A program made the translations under genes and the position numbers. The notes below the pieces were generated by a model that was not told the DNA's origin, did no database searches, and saw only the letters and a list, made by a program, of their open reading frames with translations. A DNA stretch of 64,000 nucleotides, taken from assembly GCF_002903165.1 (NCBI RefSeq), contig NZ_PPSK01000005.1, forward strand, positions 153,947-217,946, given 5' to 3'. Position 1 is the stretch's first letter. The number at the start of each line of letters is the position of its first letter. The DNA is from Halopseudomonas oceani. GTDB taxonomy: Bacteria > Pseudomonadota > Gammaproteobacteria > Pseudomonadales > Pseudomonadaceae. Positions 8,400 through 17,951 of the stretch are shown in pieces.

Positions 8400-10104
8400 C
8401 GGCGTTGATCCACTCTTTCACGACTTGCGCCACCCGGCCCGGGTCTTCGGCCAGCAGGCCCTTGATGGCGTTGAGCTGCTGCTCATAACCCGCACCAGGC
8501 GGCGGCAGCAATACCGGGTTGGAAGCCGGTCCGGACAGGCTCACCTGATCATCTCGCAGAGCAGCATCCATCCCATCATACCCGCCACCGGCCAGCGCAG
8601 GGTAACCGTCACTGCCACCTTTGCCTGCGACAGTGAGATTCTTCAGCGCAGGGCGCAACACTGCAAACACCAGGACCAGCACGAATAGAATACCCAGTAT
8701 CTGCTTGGCAACGTCCCAGAACCAGGGCTGTTCCCAGAATGGGATGGACGGTAGGGGTTCCAGCTCGGTTTCCGGCACGAACGGACTGTTGATGACACTG
8801 ACGCTGTCACCACGGCTGGCGTCATAACCGACCGCATCCTGCACCAGGCGAGTCAGCCGAGCCATCTCGGCCTCACTGATTGGCGTCCGGGTGACCTCAC
8901 CGGTCTGCGGATCCACCTGAGCAGGATCATCTACTACCACCGCAACCGACAACCGCTTCAGGCGGCCCTGCTGCTGGCGGGTGTGGCTGATCTGACGATC
9001 CAGCTCGTAGTTGCGCACAGCCTGCTCACGTTTATCCTGGGGTACCGCTGCCACTACTGGCTGACCGGTTGCGGGGTCAATCACCTGCTCCGGCACCTGA
9101 GTAGCGCCGGGCGGCTGGTTAGACAGCGCACCTGGCACGCCCTGCGGACCCGCATTGGCGGCACGCGCCTCGCTGACAACTTGTTCACTGCGCAGAGCTG
9201 CATCTGGACTGAACATTTCGGCGGTCGACTCGACTGCACTGAAATCCACATCAGCAGAGACCTCGGCCTTGTAACGACCTGAGCCCAGAACCGGCTGAAG
9301 AATGTTGTGAACCCGACGGGTGTAGGTGTCTTCCAGACGACGGGTGTAATCAAACTGGCGACCGGCCACGGTGAGTTCGTTGAGCTCGCTTTGGTTGGAG
9401 AGCAGATTGCCGTTCTGGTCGACAACCGTTACCTCATCTTTGCCCAGCTCCGGAACGCTAGTTGCCACCAGATTGACGATAGCCATTACCTGAGCCGGCT
9501 CGAGGCGGCGACCGGCATACATTTCCAGCAACACCGAGGCACTGGGCTTGCGGTCATCCCGCACAAAAACAGTAGAGCGCGGAATGGCAATATGCACACG
9601 AGCGCCCTTCACGTTATAGAGGCTGGAGATGGTCCTGGCCAACTCCCCTTCCAGGCCGCGACGGTAACGGGTGGTCTCCATGAATTGACTGGTGCCCAGC
9701 CCCTGCTCACGATCCAGAATCTCGAACCCGACATTGCCGTCTGTGGGCGAAATACCGGCGCTGGCAAGGCGCATGCGGGCATCAGCCAGATCCTCACTGC
9801 GAACCAGCAACGCGCCGCTGTTGGGCTCCACCTTGTAGTCGATACGGCTCTGCTGCAGCAGCTCTACCACCTGGCCGGCATCGAAGCCATCCATGCTGTT
9901 GTACAACGGCCGATACTCCGGCTCCTGTGACCACAGCACGACAGCAAACCCGATCGCCACACTCGCCGCCAACCCCACCAGCAAACCAAACTGGCGTAGC
10001 ATCGGCAGTTGCGACAGGTTCTCCAGAAAGGTCAGCCCCATCAGCGGCTTGCGGTCAGCGACAAGCGGGTCACGGGTAGCCGGAGTGTTGCTGGCGGAAT
10101 CCAT
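8392..10104 (-). CDS. fliF: Flagellar MS-ring protein FliF
   Basis: The inner-membrane MS-ring scaffold. There are two membrane segments, one near the N-terminus (QFGLLVGLAASVAIGFAVVL, about 38-57) and one near residue 465 (QILGILFVLVLVFAVLRP), flanking the periplasmic ring-building domains. The short cytoplasmic tail ends AQVVKEWINADE, the FliG-binding segment. Two ATGs are possible. The second, at 10104, is preferred because AGGA lies 7 bases before it but only one base before the first at 10110. The product is then 570 residues. Confidence 0.95.
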   Translation of the reverse strand: MDSASNTPATRDPLVADRKPLMGLTFLENLSQLPMLRQFGLLVGLAASVAIGFAVVLWSQEPEYRPLYNSMDGFDAGQVVELLQQSRIDYKVEPNSGALLVRSEDLADARMRLASAGISPTDGNVGFEILDREQGLGTSQFMETTRYRRGLEGELARTISSLYNVKGARVHIAIPRSTVFVRDDRKPSASVLLEMYAGRRLEPAQVMAIVNLVATSVPELGKDEVTVVDQNGNLLSNQSELNELTVAGRQFDYTRRLEDTYTRRVHNILQPVLGSGRYKAEVSADVDFSAVESTAEMFSPDAALRSEQVVSEARAANAGPQGVPGALSNQPPGATQVPEQVIDPATGQPVVAAVPQDKREQAVRNYELDRQISHTRQQQGRLKRLSVAVVVDDPAQVDPQTGEVTRTPISEAEMARLTRLVQDAVGYDASRGDSVSVINSPFVPETELEPLPSIPFWEQPWFWDVAKQILGILFVLVLVFAVLRPALKNLTVAGKGGSDGYPALAGGGYDGMDAALRDDQVSLSGPASNPVLLPPPGAGYEQQLNAIKGLLAEDPGRVAQVVKEWINADE

Positions 10105-10138
10105 TGTCATTTCCTCAGGCGGTCGGGCTCAAATAAGA

Positions 10139-10471
10139 TTAGATAGGCATTTTCATGATGTCTTCGTAGGCGGCAACCATCTTGTTGCGCACCTGCGTCA
10201 TTGCCTGGAAAGCAACGGACGATTTCTGCGAGGCAATCATCACTTCGGTCAGATCGATACCCTCGACCCCACGCTCGTAACCAGTCTGCAATTCGGAGGT
10301 AGTTTTTTGCAATTCGTTGACGCGGTCGACGGCTTGCTTGAGCAGATCATCAAAACCTGGACCGTTGACGCTCGGCTCGGTCGGCTTGACCGGTTGCGGC
10401 TTGCCCATGGCTTCCATTTGCATGGTGCGCATTTGCAGCATCAATCGATTGAATTCAACACCCTGAGTCAC
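10139..10471 (-). CDS. fliE: Flagellar hook-basal body protein FliE
   Basis: The MS-ring/rod junction protein and an early export substrate. It has 110 residues, starting at GTG 10471 with a GGAGG Shine-Dalgarno sequence 6 bases upstream. The conserved C-terminal half is present: [18 protein letters not shown] and the ending [25 protein letters not shown]. It is the first gene of the fliEFGHIJ operon, with a sigma54 promoter at 10529-10543. Confidence 0.95.
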   Translation of the reverse strand: MTQGVEFNRLMLQMRTMQMEAMGKPQPVKPTEPSVNGPGFDDLLKQAVDRVNELQKTTSELQTGYERGVEGIDLTEVMIASQKSSVAFQAMTQVRNKMVAAYEDIMKMPI

Positions 10472-10528
10472 GTTTGCCTCCAGGCCGTCCGGTTTTTTGA
10501 CGGCTACAGTCGCTTTACAGGGTACTCA

Positions 10529-10543
10529 GCAAGTTTGATGCCA
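10529..10543 (-). promoter_or_regulatory. sigma54 promoter for fliEFGHIJ
   Basis: The minus strand reads TGGCATCAAACTTGC, a five-of-six -24 box and a perfect -12 box with correct spacing, 58 bases before the fliE GTG. In P. aeruginosa the fliE operon is a FleQ/RpoN class II promoter, which this matches. Confidence 0.75.
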
Positions 10544-10583
10544 AAAGCGCATCCTGCGCCAACGGGCACAGGAAAACGACCTA

Positions 10584-10603
10584 CGCCAGCCGAGAGGCTG
10601 GCG
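10584..10603 (-). terminator. Hairpin after fleR
   Basis: The inverted repeat CGCCAGCC / GGCTGGCG with a 4-base loop lies 28 bases past the fleR stop, followed on the minus strand by a short T-rich run after several bases. It would separate fleSR from the fliE promoter. Confidence 0.6.
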
Positions 10604-10631
10604 CAGAAGAAGGGGAATATAGGGTGAGGGG

Positions 10632-12053
10632 TCAGAAGCCCGCGAACAGACTGCCTTCCACATCCAGCCCTGCATCACGCATCTGCGCGAGCTTGTAGCG
10701 CAACGTCCGTGGGCTGATACCGAGCCGCTCCGCTGCCTCCTTTCGACGTCCCCGCTCGGCGCGCAGGACATTGATAATCAATTGGAACTCACGTTGCCGC
10801 ACACCGGTACCCAGGTCACAACCAGCCTCCTGCCCAGCATCAGCCAACGGCTGCTCAACCAGCGGGTCAAGCCGACTGGCTGGCACCCTACGCAAAACCG
10901 GCGTGCCGCCGTTGGCCTGCAGATCCAGGCACAAGTCTGACGGCTGAATTACACCACCAGCCTGCAGCACCAACGCCCGCTGTATCGCATTATCCAATTC
11001 ACGCACATTGCCCGGCCAGGGATGCGCCTCTAGTGCCTGAACCGCCTGCGGCGAAAAACTGACACTGGCCATGCTCATCTTGCCCGCATGCTTGGCCAGC
11101 AAGCGCTCGGCAATCGGCAGAATGTCTGCCGGCCGCTCACGCAGCGCGCGCCACTGCAGCGGGAAAACACCCAGCCGGTAGAACAGGTCCTCACGAAACC
11201 GGCCTGCCGCAACCTCGGCAGGCAGATCGCGGTTGGTGGTGGCAATGATGCGGATATTCAGTTCAATCAACTTGCGCCCGCCAACGCGTTCAACCTCCCG
11301 CTCCTGCAACACGCGCAGCAGTTTCGCCTGCAACCCAAGTGGCATTTCGGAAATTTCGTCCAGCAGCAGGGTGCCACCGTTGGCCTGTTCAAACTTGCCT
11401 GGCTGCGCGGCTACCGCACCGGTAAACGCCCCCTTTTCGTGACCGAACAGGGTTGCTTCAAGCATGTTGTCGGGAATGGCTGCGCAATTGATCGCAATAA
11501 ACGGCTGTTCGGCACGTGAAGACTGCTGGTGAATATAGCGCGCCAGCACTTCCTTACCGGTACCGGACTCGCCTGAAATCAGCACTGTCGAATCACTGAC
11601 CGCCACCCGCGCTGCCAGCTCCAGCAACTGCACGCTACCTGGATCGACCGCCACCGGGCCGCTACCCGGCGCCGAACTCAGGCGCCCCTGGGTGTGCTGC
11701 GCTATCAGGTCCAACAACGCTTTGGGGGCAAAGGGTTTTACCAGATAATCGACAGCCCCCTCACGCATGGCGCTGACAGCTTGCTGCACAGTGCCATAAG
11801 CTGTCATCAGCAGTACCGGCAATTGCGGATAATCGGCACGCAACGTCCGCAGCAGCGCATGACCGTCCATGCCCGGCATGTTCACATCACTGACCACCAT
11901 GCTCACTTGCTCGCGCCCGAGTAGGGTAATCGCCGACTCGGCATCAGCCGCCTGAACGCAGGCGTACCCCGCCAACAGCAGGGTATCTGCCAGAGCCTCA
12001 CTGAGGCTGGCATCGTCTTCAACCAGCAGGATACGGATATCAGACTTGCTCAT
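10632..12053 (-). CDS. fleR: sigma54-dependent response regulator FleR
   Basis: An NtrC-family activator of class III flagellar promoters. It has 473 residues: a receiver domain (about 5-120) with phospho-acceptor Asp56 in VVSDVNMPGMDG, an AAA+ domain with Walker [14 protein letters not shown], the sigma54-contact loop EKGAFTGA, and a C-terminal Fis-type helix-turn-helix (RKEAAERLGISPRTLRYKL). The start overlaps fleS by 14 bases, so the pair is cotranscribed. Confidence 0.96.
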   Translation of the reverse strand: MSKSDIRILLVEDDASLSEALADTLLLAGYACVQAADAESAITLLGREQVSMVVSDVNMPGMDGHALLRTLRADYPQLPVLLMTAYGTVQQAVSAMREGAVDYLVKPFAPKALLDLIAQHTQGRLSSAPGSGPVAVDPGSVQLLELAARVAVSDSTVLISGESGTGKEVLARYIHQQSSRAEQPFIAINCAAIPDNMLEATLFGHEKGAFTGAVAAQPGKFEQANGGTLLLDEISEMPLGLQAKLLRVLQEREVERVGGRKLIELNIRIIATTNRDLPAEVAAGRFREDLFYRLGVFPLQWRALRERPADILPIAERLLAKHAGKMSMASVSFSPQAVQALEAHPWPGNVRELDNAIQRALVLQAGGVIQPSDLCLDLQANGGTPVLRRVPASRLDPLVEQPLADAGQEAGCDLGTGVRQREFQLIINVLRAERGRRKEAAERLGISPRTLRYKLAQMRDAGLDVEGSLFAGF

Positions 12054-13296
12054 GGTCTAGCTCCTTCGCGGCAGGGAGCAACCGCAGCGGCAGCAGGATT
12101 TCAGCACTGGTTCCCCAACCGGCCTTGCTATGCAGATGAAAGGCACCACCATGGGCACTCACCACCGACTTGACGACGGTCACACCAAGACCGGTGCCCT
12201 GCGGCTTGCTGGTATGAAAGGGCTCGCCGATATGTGCCAGCTGCTCGACCGTCATGCCCTGGCCAGCGTCGACCACGCACAGGCTCAGCTGCCCTTCGAT
12301 CAGGCGCGCCACGACTTTCAGTCTGGGTGCCGGCATGCCTGCCTGCAGCGCGTTCTCAATCAGATTGATGACCGCGCCGACCAACGTATCCCGGTTGCAG
12401 CGGAGCATCGCATCCTGTGGCAACAGGTTGACCCAGCGACAGATTCCGCCACGCGCTTCGATGACGCTTTCAGCCTGACTCTGCAGCCATTCAAAAAAAA
12501 TGGAAACCGGCAGCAGATCGTTGATTGGCAGATCACCCTTGGCAAACTGCAGCATGTCACGAATCTGATGCTCAATACTCAACAGCCGTCCATGCAGACG
12601 ACTGGAAAAACGGGTGCGGTGCTCGGTCGGCAGCGTCTCATCACCGAGATGCTCGGCGTACAACAGCGCAGAGGCCAGCGGCGTACGAATCTGGTGTGCC
12701 AGTGAGGCCACCATACGGCCCAGCGCGGACAGACGCTCATTGCGCGCCAGCTCAGACTGTAGCGCACGCGTCTCGGTCTGGTCCTGAATCAGAATCAACT
12801 GACCCGGCTCGCCTTCCAATGAACGGGTCGCCAGCGAGACACGCCGTCCACTGCGCAACGACACTTCATGGTAATCGTCTTCGCGCGGGGCAAAGCGCTG
12901 CTGGATAAGGTCGCGCCACAGCTGCCCCTCAAGCGGCTCACCAAGCAATTCGCGAGCAGCCGGATTAGCCTCACGTACCACGCCTCGACCATCAAGAATG
13001 ATGACGCCACCGGGCAACAGATTGAGCACATTCTGCAAACGGCCTGCCAGTCGAGCCTTTTCGGCCAGCTCCCGGGTACGTTGGGCCTGACTGTCAGCCA
13101 ACTGCCGTTTAAGCAGCACAACCTGCCTTTCCAGCAGCGCATGAGAAGCCCCCAACTGGGCAGACATCGATTGAAAGCGTTCGAACGCGTCGTGCAGCTG
13201 GTCGCTGTCGGTCGCACGATCCGATGTCATCACCTCACGAACGATATCGTCGAGGTAATCTGCCGGGTTCTGATTGGGTTGCACGTTGGCCGCCAT
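12040..13296 (-). CDS. fleS: Sensor histidine kinase FleS
   Basis: The cognate kinase of FleR. It has 418 residues from ATG 13296, chosen because AGGGGA precedes it; the frame stays open further upstream without a good ribosome site. There is no membrane segment, so the protein is cytoplasmic, as known for FleS. Domains: N-terminal coiled coil (about 50-90), PAS (about 95-190), HisKA with phospho-His in SLAHQIRTPLASA, and HATPase with NLIENALQAG, DAGQGM and GTGLGVTVV. A sigma54 site lies 42 bases upstream. Confidence 0.95.
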   Translation of the reverse strand: MAANVQPNQNPADYLDDIVREVMTSDRATDSDQLHDAFERFQSMSAQLGASHALLERQVVLLKRQLADSQAQRTRELAEKARLAGRLQNVLNLLPGGVIILDGRGVVREANPAARELLGEPLEGQLWRDLIQQRFAPREDDYHEVSLRSGRRVSLATRSLEGEPGQLILIQDQTETRALQSELARNERLSALGRMVASLAHQIRTPLASALLYAEHLGDETLPTEHRTRFSSRLHGRLLSIEHQIRDMLQFAKGDLPINDLLPVSIFFEWLQSQAESVIEARGGICRWVNLLPQDAMLRCNRDTLVGAVINLIENALQAGMPAPRLKVVARLIEGQLSLCVVDAGQGMTVEQLAHIGEPFHTSKPQGTGLGVTVVKSVVSAHGGAFHLHSKAGWGTSAEILLPLRLLPAAKELDHEQV

Positions 13297-13337
13297 GGGG
13301 TATCCCCTGAATACATGAAGCACACAGGGGAAGCACA

Positions 13338-13352
13338 GCAAACCTTATGCCA
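13338..13352 (-). promoter_or_regulatory. sigma54 promoter for fleSR
   Basis: The minus strand reads TGGCATAAGGTTTGC (TGGCAT, five bases, TTGC). It lies in the 110-base gap between fleQ and fleS. Expression of fleSR is known to require FleQ and RpoN in P. aeruginosa. Confidence 0.75.
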
Positions 13353-13406
13353 AGAAGAAGTTCTCCTTTAAAAACAGGATCTTAAAAAAAGATTAGCGTA
13401 GTCACG

Positions 13407-14876
13407 TCAGTCTTCTGACGCATCAGCACCACGATTGAGTCCATACTTGCGCATCTTCTCGACCAGGGTAGTACGGCGAATACGCAAGCGCTCCGCCGCC
13501 CGCGCCACAACACCACCACACTCGTCCAGCGCCTGTTGAATCAGCGTTTGTTCCAGTCCCGCCAAATACTCCTTCAGGTCCAACCCCTCCGGTGGCAGAA
13601 ACGCAGGACTGTCCAGGCCGACCAAGCCGCTGAAGGCATCGCTGCGCTCATCCTCAGTCTCTCGCAGCTGGCGCAGATCATCCTGATCATCCTCCACATA
13701 GCGGAACTTACGCGGCAGCTCGCCAACACCAATTACGCCATGGGGGTGCATGATGGCCATGCGTTCAACCAGGTTGGCCAACTCACGAACGTTGCCCGGC
13801 CAGTCGTGCTGACACAGCGACATGATTGCCGATGTACTGAAGCGAATGGAGCCACGCTTTTCGGTTTCCATCCGAGTGATCAGCTCGTTGAGCAACAACG
13901 GCAGGTCCTCGATACGCTCGCGCATGGCTGGCATATCGATGGGGAATACGTTGAGACGATAGTAGAGGTCTTCGCGGAAGGTGCCATCCTCAATCATCTG
14001 CTCGAGATTTTTGTGCGTTGCCGCGATGACGCGGACATCAGCGCTCTGCACCTTGTTGCTACCAACCCGCTCAAAGGTTCGCTCCTGCAGCACCCGCAGC
14101 AGTTTTACCTGCATCGGCAACGGCATGTCACCGATCTCATCCAGGAACAAGGTGCCACCCTGCGCCAGCTCAAAACGCCCTGCCCTGCTGGTGATAGCAC
14201 CAGTAAAGGCACCTTTTTCGTGGCCAAACAGCTCGCTTTCCAGCAGCTCGGCCGGGATAGCACCGCAGTTGACCGGCACGAAGGGAGCGTCCTTCCGGCG
14301 GGAATGGTAATGCAGATTGCGGGCAACTACTTCCTTGCCGGTGCCAGACTCGCCGAGGATCAATACGGTGGCTTCGGTGTCAGCCACCTGCTGCATCATC
14401 TGCCGTACCGACTGAATAGAACGGCTGGTGCCAACCAAACTGCGAAACAGATTGGGTTCGCGCTGACGCTGACGGTTGGCGTTCTCTTCAAACACCTCGC
14501 GATAGACTTGGGCACGATGCAAAGCGTCAAGCAGATGGTTGTAGCTGAGCGGCGGCTCCATTACCGCGAGCAGACGCTGCTTCAGATGGTCCGGCCAACT
14601 GACCGACTGACTGGGATCAAGCAGGATGACGGGCAGATTCTCGTCCCACTTGTCGAGCTGACCCAACAGTGCGGGCAGCCCTTGGTCAAGATCGCAACGC
14701 CCAAGAATGACGCATTTGACCTCGCCTGCCGATTCGACCTGGTTGGCGGCAACCTGCAGCCAGTCGGCACTGTCGGCGATGATTGCATCTTCCCCGAGAA
14801 ACTCCAGAACGACACTCAGATCGTGACGACTCTGAGCGGAATCATCAATCAGCAAAATATGATTGTTTGGCAGCAT
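13407..14876 (-). CDS. fleQ: Flagellar master regulator FleQ
   Basis: The sigma54 enhancer-binding protein at the top of the flagellar hierarchy; it binds c-di-GMP and the FleN ATPase in Pseudomonas. It has 489 residues. The N-terminal receiver-like domain (about 1-125) keeps DD near residues 12-13 but has Gly in [10 protein letters not shown], where an acceptor Asp would be, so it is not phosphorylatable by the usual route, as known for FleQ. The AAA+ domain has [21 protein letters not shown] and an arginine finger region; the Fis helix-turn-helix is [17 protein letters not shown]. It is monocistronic with its own sigma70-like promoter. Confidence 0.96.
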   Translation of the reverse strand: MLPNNHILLIDDSAQSRHDLSVVLEFLGEDAIIADSADWLQVAANQVESAGEVKCVILGRCDLDQGLPALLGQLDKWDENLPVILLDPSQSVSWPDHLKQRLLAVMEPPLSYNHLLDALHRAQVYREVFEENANRQRQREPNLFRSLVGTSRSIQSVRQMMQQVADTEATVLILGESGTGKEVVARNLHYHSRRKDAPFVPVNCGAIPAELLESELFGHEKGAFTGAITSRAGRFELAQGGTLFLDEIGDMPLPMQVKLLRVLQERTFERVGSNKVQSADVRVIAATHKNLEQMIEDGTFREDLYYRLNVFPIDMPAMRERIEDLPLLLNELITRMETEKRGSIRFSTSAIMSLCQHDWPGNVRELANLVERMAIMHPHGVIGVGELPRKFRYVEDDQDDLRQLRETEDERSDAFSGLVGLDSPAFLPPEGLDLKEYLAGLEQTLIQQALDECGGVVARAAERLRIRRTTLVEKMRKYGLNRGADASED

Positions 14877-15203
14877 AGACGGGGCGCTATTCCTGTTAGC
14901 AGGCTTGAGCAGTGCGCATCACCATGATGGCGCTGCGCCACACTCTGTTATGGTCCGATAATGTAGTCAGAAACGACTAGCGAGTCAAATAGTTGGCGCA
15001 TCGCTGTCGGCGCCAAATTGGCAGGCAGGTATTCCCGCAGGTGGCCTGACAAACACAGCCGAGGCGACCAACGTCGAGCAAAAAGGCACGAAAATGCTCA
15101 AACCTCGCATCACGCCACTCCAGCACCGGGGAACATGATACCCAGCGGACGCACGACCGGTATTAGCCTCAGTAGGGACGATCGAGAACGTTTCACCAGT
15201 CGG
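14877..15203. other. 327-base gap between fliT and fleQ
   Basis: No convincing gene lies here. The right-hand two thirds hold nothing I can name. The fleQ-proximal part has the sigma70-like promoter at 14960-14988. A Vfr (CRP-type) operator is known upstream of fleQ in P. aeruginosa, but I do not see a clear TGTGA-N6-TCACA palindrome. Confidence 0.6.
14960..14988 (-). promoter_or_regulatory. sigma70-like promoter for fleQ
   Basis: The minus strand has TTGACT, a 17-base spacer and TACATT, ending 84 bases before the fleQ ATG. The -35 matches five of six and the -10 four of six. P. aeruginosa fleQ is transcribed by sigma70, in keeping with its place at the top of the hierarchy. Confidence 0.6.
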
Positions 15204-15500
15204 CTAGCGAAACATCTGATAGACCTTTGCTCCCTGACGCCCCCGCTGCAGCCCCTGCAGCTCTTCGGCAAGCTTGCCTTGAACCGCCTGGCACAAAGCA
15301 ACCACCTCGCGGTAGGTTTCGCTTAATTCCTCAAGCGTGGACGCTACCTGCTGATCATCTCTCGCAGGATCTTCCATTGCAGCGCGCACCTGCTCACGGC
15401 AAGCCTTGTCCAGCTCACCGACCTGCTGCCAGTCACACGCCTGCACGGCCGCTATCAGCGACGCGTGTGTTTCCTGCAGTTTTTCTACAGCATTGGCCAT
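15204..15500 (-). CDS. fliT: FliT-like flagellar chaperone
   Basis: A 98-residue all-alpha protein from ATG 15500 (AGGAT upstream). It has the size, helical content and position of FliT, the FliD chaperone: LQETHASLIAAVQACDWQQVGELDKACREQV, then a second long helix. It lies directly after fliS (10-base gap) and ends before the fleQ promoter region. Sequence conservation in FliT is low, so the call leans on synteny. Confidence 0.75.
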   Translation of the reverse strand: MANAVEKLQETHASLIAAVQACDWQQVGELDKACREQVRAAMEDPARDDQQVASTLEELSETYREVVALCQAVQGKLAEELQGLQRGRQGAKVYQMFR

Positions 15501-15510
15501 GCTTGAATCC

Positions 15511-15894
15511 TCACGATTGGCGGATGCCGTCCCAGCCAGCCTTGACTTCGCGCAGTAGCTCCGCCACCTCGTCCAGCATACTGACGTCATTTTTCAGGTT
15601 GGCCTGACTCAGACGATCCTGCATGAAAGCATAAAGTCGATCCAGGTTGAGCGCCAGTTCGCCGCCTTGATCGGCATTCAGCGAATCACGCAGACCGCCA
15701 ATAATCCCCAACGCCTTGCCAATGAGTTCGCCCTTGAGCGCAACATTACCATGTTGCATTGCCCCCCTGGCCTGAGCAATGCGCTGCAGACCGCCCTCCA
15801 TCAGCATCTGAATCAACCGATGCGGGTCCGCTTCACTGACCTGAGCGTTGACGTTCACCGTCTGGTATTGCTTCATTGCTGCGTAGGCGTTCAT
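15511..15894 (-). CDS. fliS: Flagellin export chaperone FliS (copy 1)
   Basis: The cytoplasmic chaperone that keeps flagellin unfolded for export. It has 127 residues from ATG 15894 (AGGAT upstream). Family signatures: AMKQYQTVNVNAQVSEADPHRLIQMLMEGGLQRIAQAR and ALGIIGGLRDSLNADQGGELALNLDRLYAFM. This is the more canonical of the two FliS paralogues. It is preceded by a sigma28-like promoter and separated from the fliD unit by a terminator. Confidence 0.93.
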   Translation of the reverse strand: MNAYAAMKQYQTVNVNAQVSEADPHRLIQMLMEGGLQRIAQARGAMQHGNVALKGELIGKALGIIGGLRDSLNADQGGELALNLDRLYAFMQDRLSQANLKNDVSMLDEVAELLREVKAGWDGIRQS

Positions 15895-15929
15895 CTGCAA
15901 GATCCTGCGTTGCTGTGGCACATGCCCCT

Positions 15930-15956
15930 GTATCGGCTAGCAGTCAAAAAGCTGAA
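15930..15956 (-). promoter_or_regulatory. sigma28 (FliA)-like promoter for fliS-fliT
   Basis: The minus strand reads TTCAGCTT, 11 bases, GCCGATAC. The -10 matches seven of eight to GCCGATAA and the -35 five of eight to TAAAGTTT. It ends 35 bases before the fliS ATG and directly follows the terminator at 15967-15995, which supports an independent late transcription unit. Confidence 0.6.
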
Positions 15957-15966
15957 GCGCCTTCGC

Positions 15967-15995
15967 ATAAAAAAACCGGCCAACCCAGGCCGGTT
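15967..15995 (-). terminator. Rho-independent terminator after fliD-fliS2
   Basis: A perfect 8-bp stem AACCGGCC / GGCCGGTT with a 6-base loop is followed on the minus strand by seven T residues. It is the clearest intrinsic terminator in the flagellar cluster and lies between the two fliS genes. Confidence 0.85.
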
Positions 15996-16026
15996 CCTCA
16001 GTTAACCAATAATCACAGGACCAGGT

Positions 16027-16395
16027 TCAGGCTGGTTCAATAGCGTCCCACGCTTCCTTGATCTCGCCCAACAACTGCTGCACCTCATCCAGCGAGCGGG
16101 GCGTGTCGTCTACGGCTACGCCGACCAGCTTGCGCGTCATGTACTCGTAAAGAGCATCAAGGTTCTCGGCAATCTCACCGCCCATATCCTTGTCCAGCGA
16201 AGCCTGTAGCGCACCAATGATGCTGATGGTGCTGCTGACCGCGACACCACGACGCTCTGAATTGCCTAGCGCCTGTGCGTGCCGTGCAAGCTTCAAACGC
16301 TCGATGGCACCATCAAGAAGCAGTTGTACAGCACGATACTGCGACACTTCCTGGGTAACATTTACCTGCTTGTAGGTATCAATAGGGTTTGCCAT
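16027..16395 (-). CDS. Second FliS paralogue
   Basis: A 122-residue FliS-family protein ([34 protein letters not shown] and [32 protein letters not shown]). It lies 4 bases after fliD and before the terminator. P. aeruginosa also has two adjacent FliS homologues, the second (PA1096, fleP) linked to type IV pilus length, but which copy here corresponds to which cannot be settled by eye. It differs from copy 1 at most non-core positions, so this is an old duplication. Confidence 0.88.
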   Translation of the reverse strand: MANPIDTYKQVNVTQEVSQYRAVQLLLDGAIERLKLARHAQALGNSERRGVAVSSTISIIGALQASLDKDMGGEIAENLDALYEYMTRKLVGVAVDDTPRSLDEVQQLLGEIKEAWDAIEPA

Positions 16396-16399
16396 AAGT

Positions 16400-17854
16400 T
16401 CACGACTCCTTCGCTATACCAGGCAGGTTGGCTAATTGGCTAGCCAGAAAAGAACTGGTACTGGACAAACCAGCCACCAGGGTGTCCATCGCGTTGAATT
16501 GCGCCAGCAGGCGTGTTTCCAAACTTGCCAGCCGCGCTTCCAGACGCTCCCGCTGATCGTCGATACCGGACAGCGTATTCTGCAGAGACGTCGTACGCTT
16601 CTCCAAAATGCCATCGTCTTTGGTATAAGGCTCAATCTTCGCGTTCAGTCGGCTCATCAGACCGTCGTCGCCGGCCAGAAAGGTGCTTAGCGACTCAAAC
16701 TTGTTCTCAAGCGCGTCATCCAGCTTCTCGGAATCAATTTCCAGAGTACCATCCGACTTTGTGGAAATGCCCAAGTCAGCCAGAATTCTGACATCGCCTT
16801 TGGCAACCGTCCCCATCTCGGTACGCAGCGCTGCCGTCAACGAACGGACAGATGCATCACCAACCAGAGCAGCGGCCAACGGCTCGCCATCATCACCACC
16901 GACAGGAGTAACCGAAGTGAGGGAGTTGATACTCTTCATCATGGCGTTATAGCCATCAACGAATGACTCCAGCGAGGTCCGGACACTTGATTTGTCCAGC
17001 CCTACCGACAGGCTGATAGTCGAACCGGCATCAATATCTTCCTGGCTTTGAGCCTTCTTCAGCGTAATGCTGACGCCGTCGATAGCATCAGAGATCGTAT
17101 TACTGGTACTGCTGATCGCCAGGCCGTCGATCGACAGATTGGCATCGCGCGCGTAGGAAACAACGCGCGGCCCCAACGGATCCATCGGATCGCTCGGGGT
17201 AGGTTCAAAATCCGTGGTTGCAGGCGGCGTATACGCCAGCACACTAAGGTCACCGGTGTCACTGCCATCGGTTGTCACGGCAACACTGATGTCGTTACCG
17301 GTGCCCGCAGTATTGGAACTGAGTACCAAACGGGAGCCACCTGCGCCATTAGGGTCAGTCACAACCGTCGCTGTAATCCCGCTGTCAGCGCTTTTCGCAT
17401 TGATAGCATCACGAATACCCGAGAGACTGCTGTTATCTTCGATAATTTCGACATCAATTGACGTGCTGCCGGCAGACAGCGTCAGGGTCCCGGTACCAAC
17501 CGGATCAGTCGCGTTGGCTTGCCCGCGCAGCGCCACCTTGCTGGTCTGGGCAAGATTAAAGACCTGGAGGTCATAGCTGCCTGCCGAAGCCGCCGAGTCT
17601 GCCGTTACCGAGAAGACCTTGGAGTCACCGGAGGTTGCACTGCGAGCATTGTAGAGATCAGCGCTGTTCAGCTTTTCCAGAACCGACTGAAACGTCGACA
17701 AGGCACTGCGAAAACTACCCAGCGCAGTGAACTTGGAGGTTGTTGCGTTCTCAAGGCGAGACAGCTGGGCCGTCTTTGGCGCGCCATCCGCACTCACCAG
17801 AGCGCTGACAATCTTGTTGATTTCGAGACCTGAGCCAATACCGGTAATAGCCAT
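16400..17854 (-). CDS. fliD: Flagellar cap protein FliD
   Basis: The filament cap (HAP2) that folds exported flagellin at the tip. It has 484 residues. The N-terminal FliD_N domain ([19 protein letters not shown], about 4-100) and C-terminal FliD_C (about 240-470, ending with a coiled coil near [19 protein letters not shown]) flank a Thr/Asp/Gly-rich variable middle. Its promoter is the strong sigma54 site at 17919-17933. Confidence 0.95.
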   Translation of the reverse strand: MAITGIGSGLEINKIVSALVSADGAPKTAQLSRLENATTSKFTALGSFRSALSTFQSVLEKLNSADLYNARSATSGDSKVFSVTADSAASAGSYDLQVFNLAQTSKVALRGQANATDPVGTGTLTLSAGSTSIDVEIIEDNSSLSGIRDAINAKSADSGITATVVTDPNGAGGSRLVLSSNTAGTGNDISVAVTTDGSDTGDLSVLAYTPPATTDFEPTPSDPMDPLGPRVVSYARDANLSIDGLAISSTSNTISDAIDGVSITLKKAQSQEDIDAGSTISLSVGLDKSSVRTSLESFVDGYNAMMKSINSLTSVTPVGGDDGEPLAAALVGDASVRSLTAALRTEMGTVAKGDVRILADLGISTKSDGTLEIDSEKLDDALENKFESLSTFLAGDDGLMSRLNAKIEPYTKDDGILEKRTTSLQNTLSGIDDQRERLEARLASLETRLLAQFNAMDTLVAGLSSTSSFLASQLANLPGIAKES

Positions 17855-17918
17855 AGTACTTACCTCGCGACCGTTTTTTGACGTATCGCCTGCCGAAAAG
17901 AAGGTTCCGGTCTATCAG

Positions 17919-17933
17919 GCAAGTTACGTGCCA
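17919..17933 (-). promoter_or_regulatory. sigma54 promoter for fliD
   Basis: The minus strand reads TGGCACGTAACTTGC, a perfect match to TGGCAC-N5-TTGC, 65 bases before the fliD ATG. It is the best sigma54 site in the window. Confidence 0.85.
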
Positions 17934-17951
17934 GCAAACCGGCAAGCAGAG

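Noticed and set aside
13536..14927. 463-codon open frame on the plus strand opposite fleQ
   Set aside because: FleQ domains on the minus strand account for the sequence; the plus frame is low-complexity Gln/His-rich.
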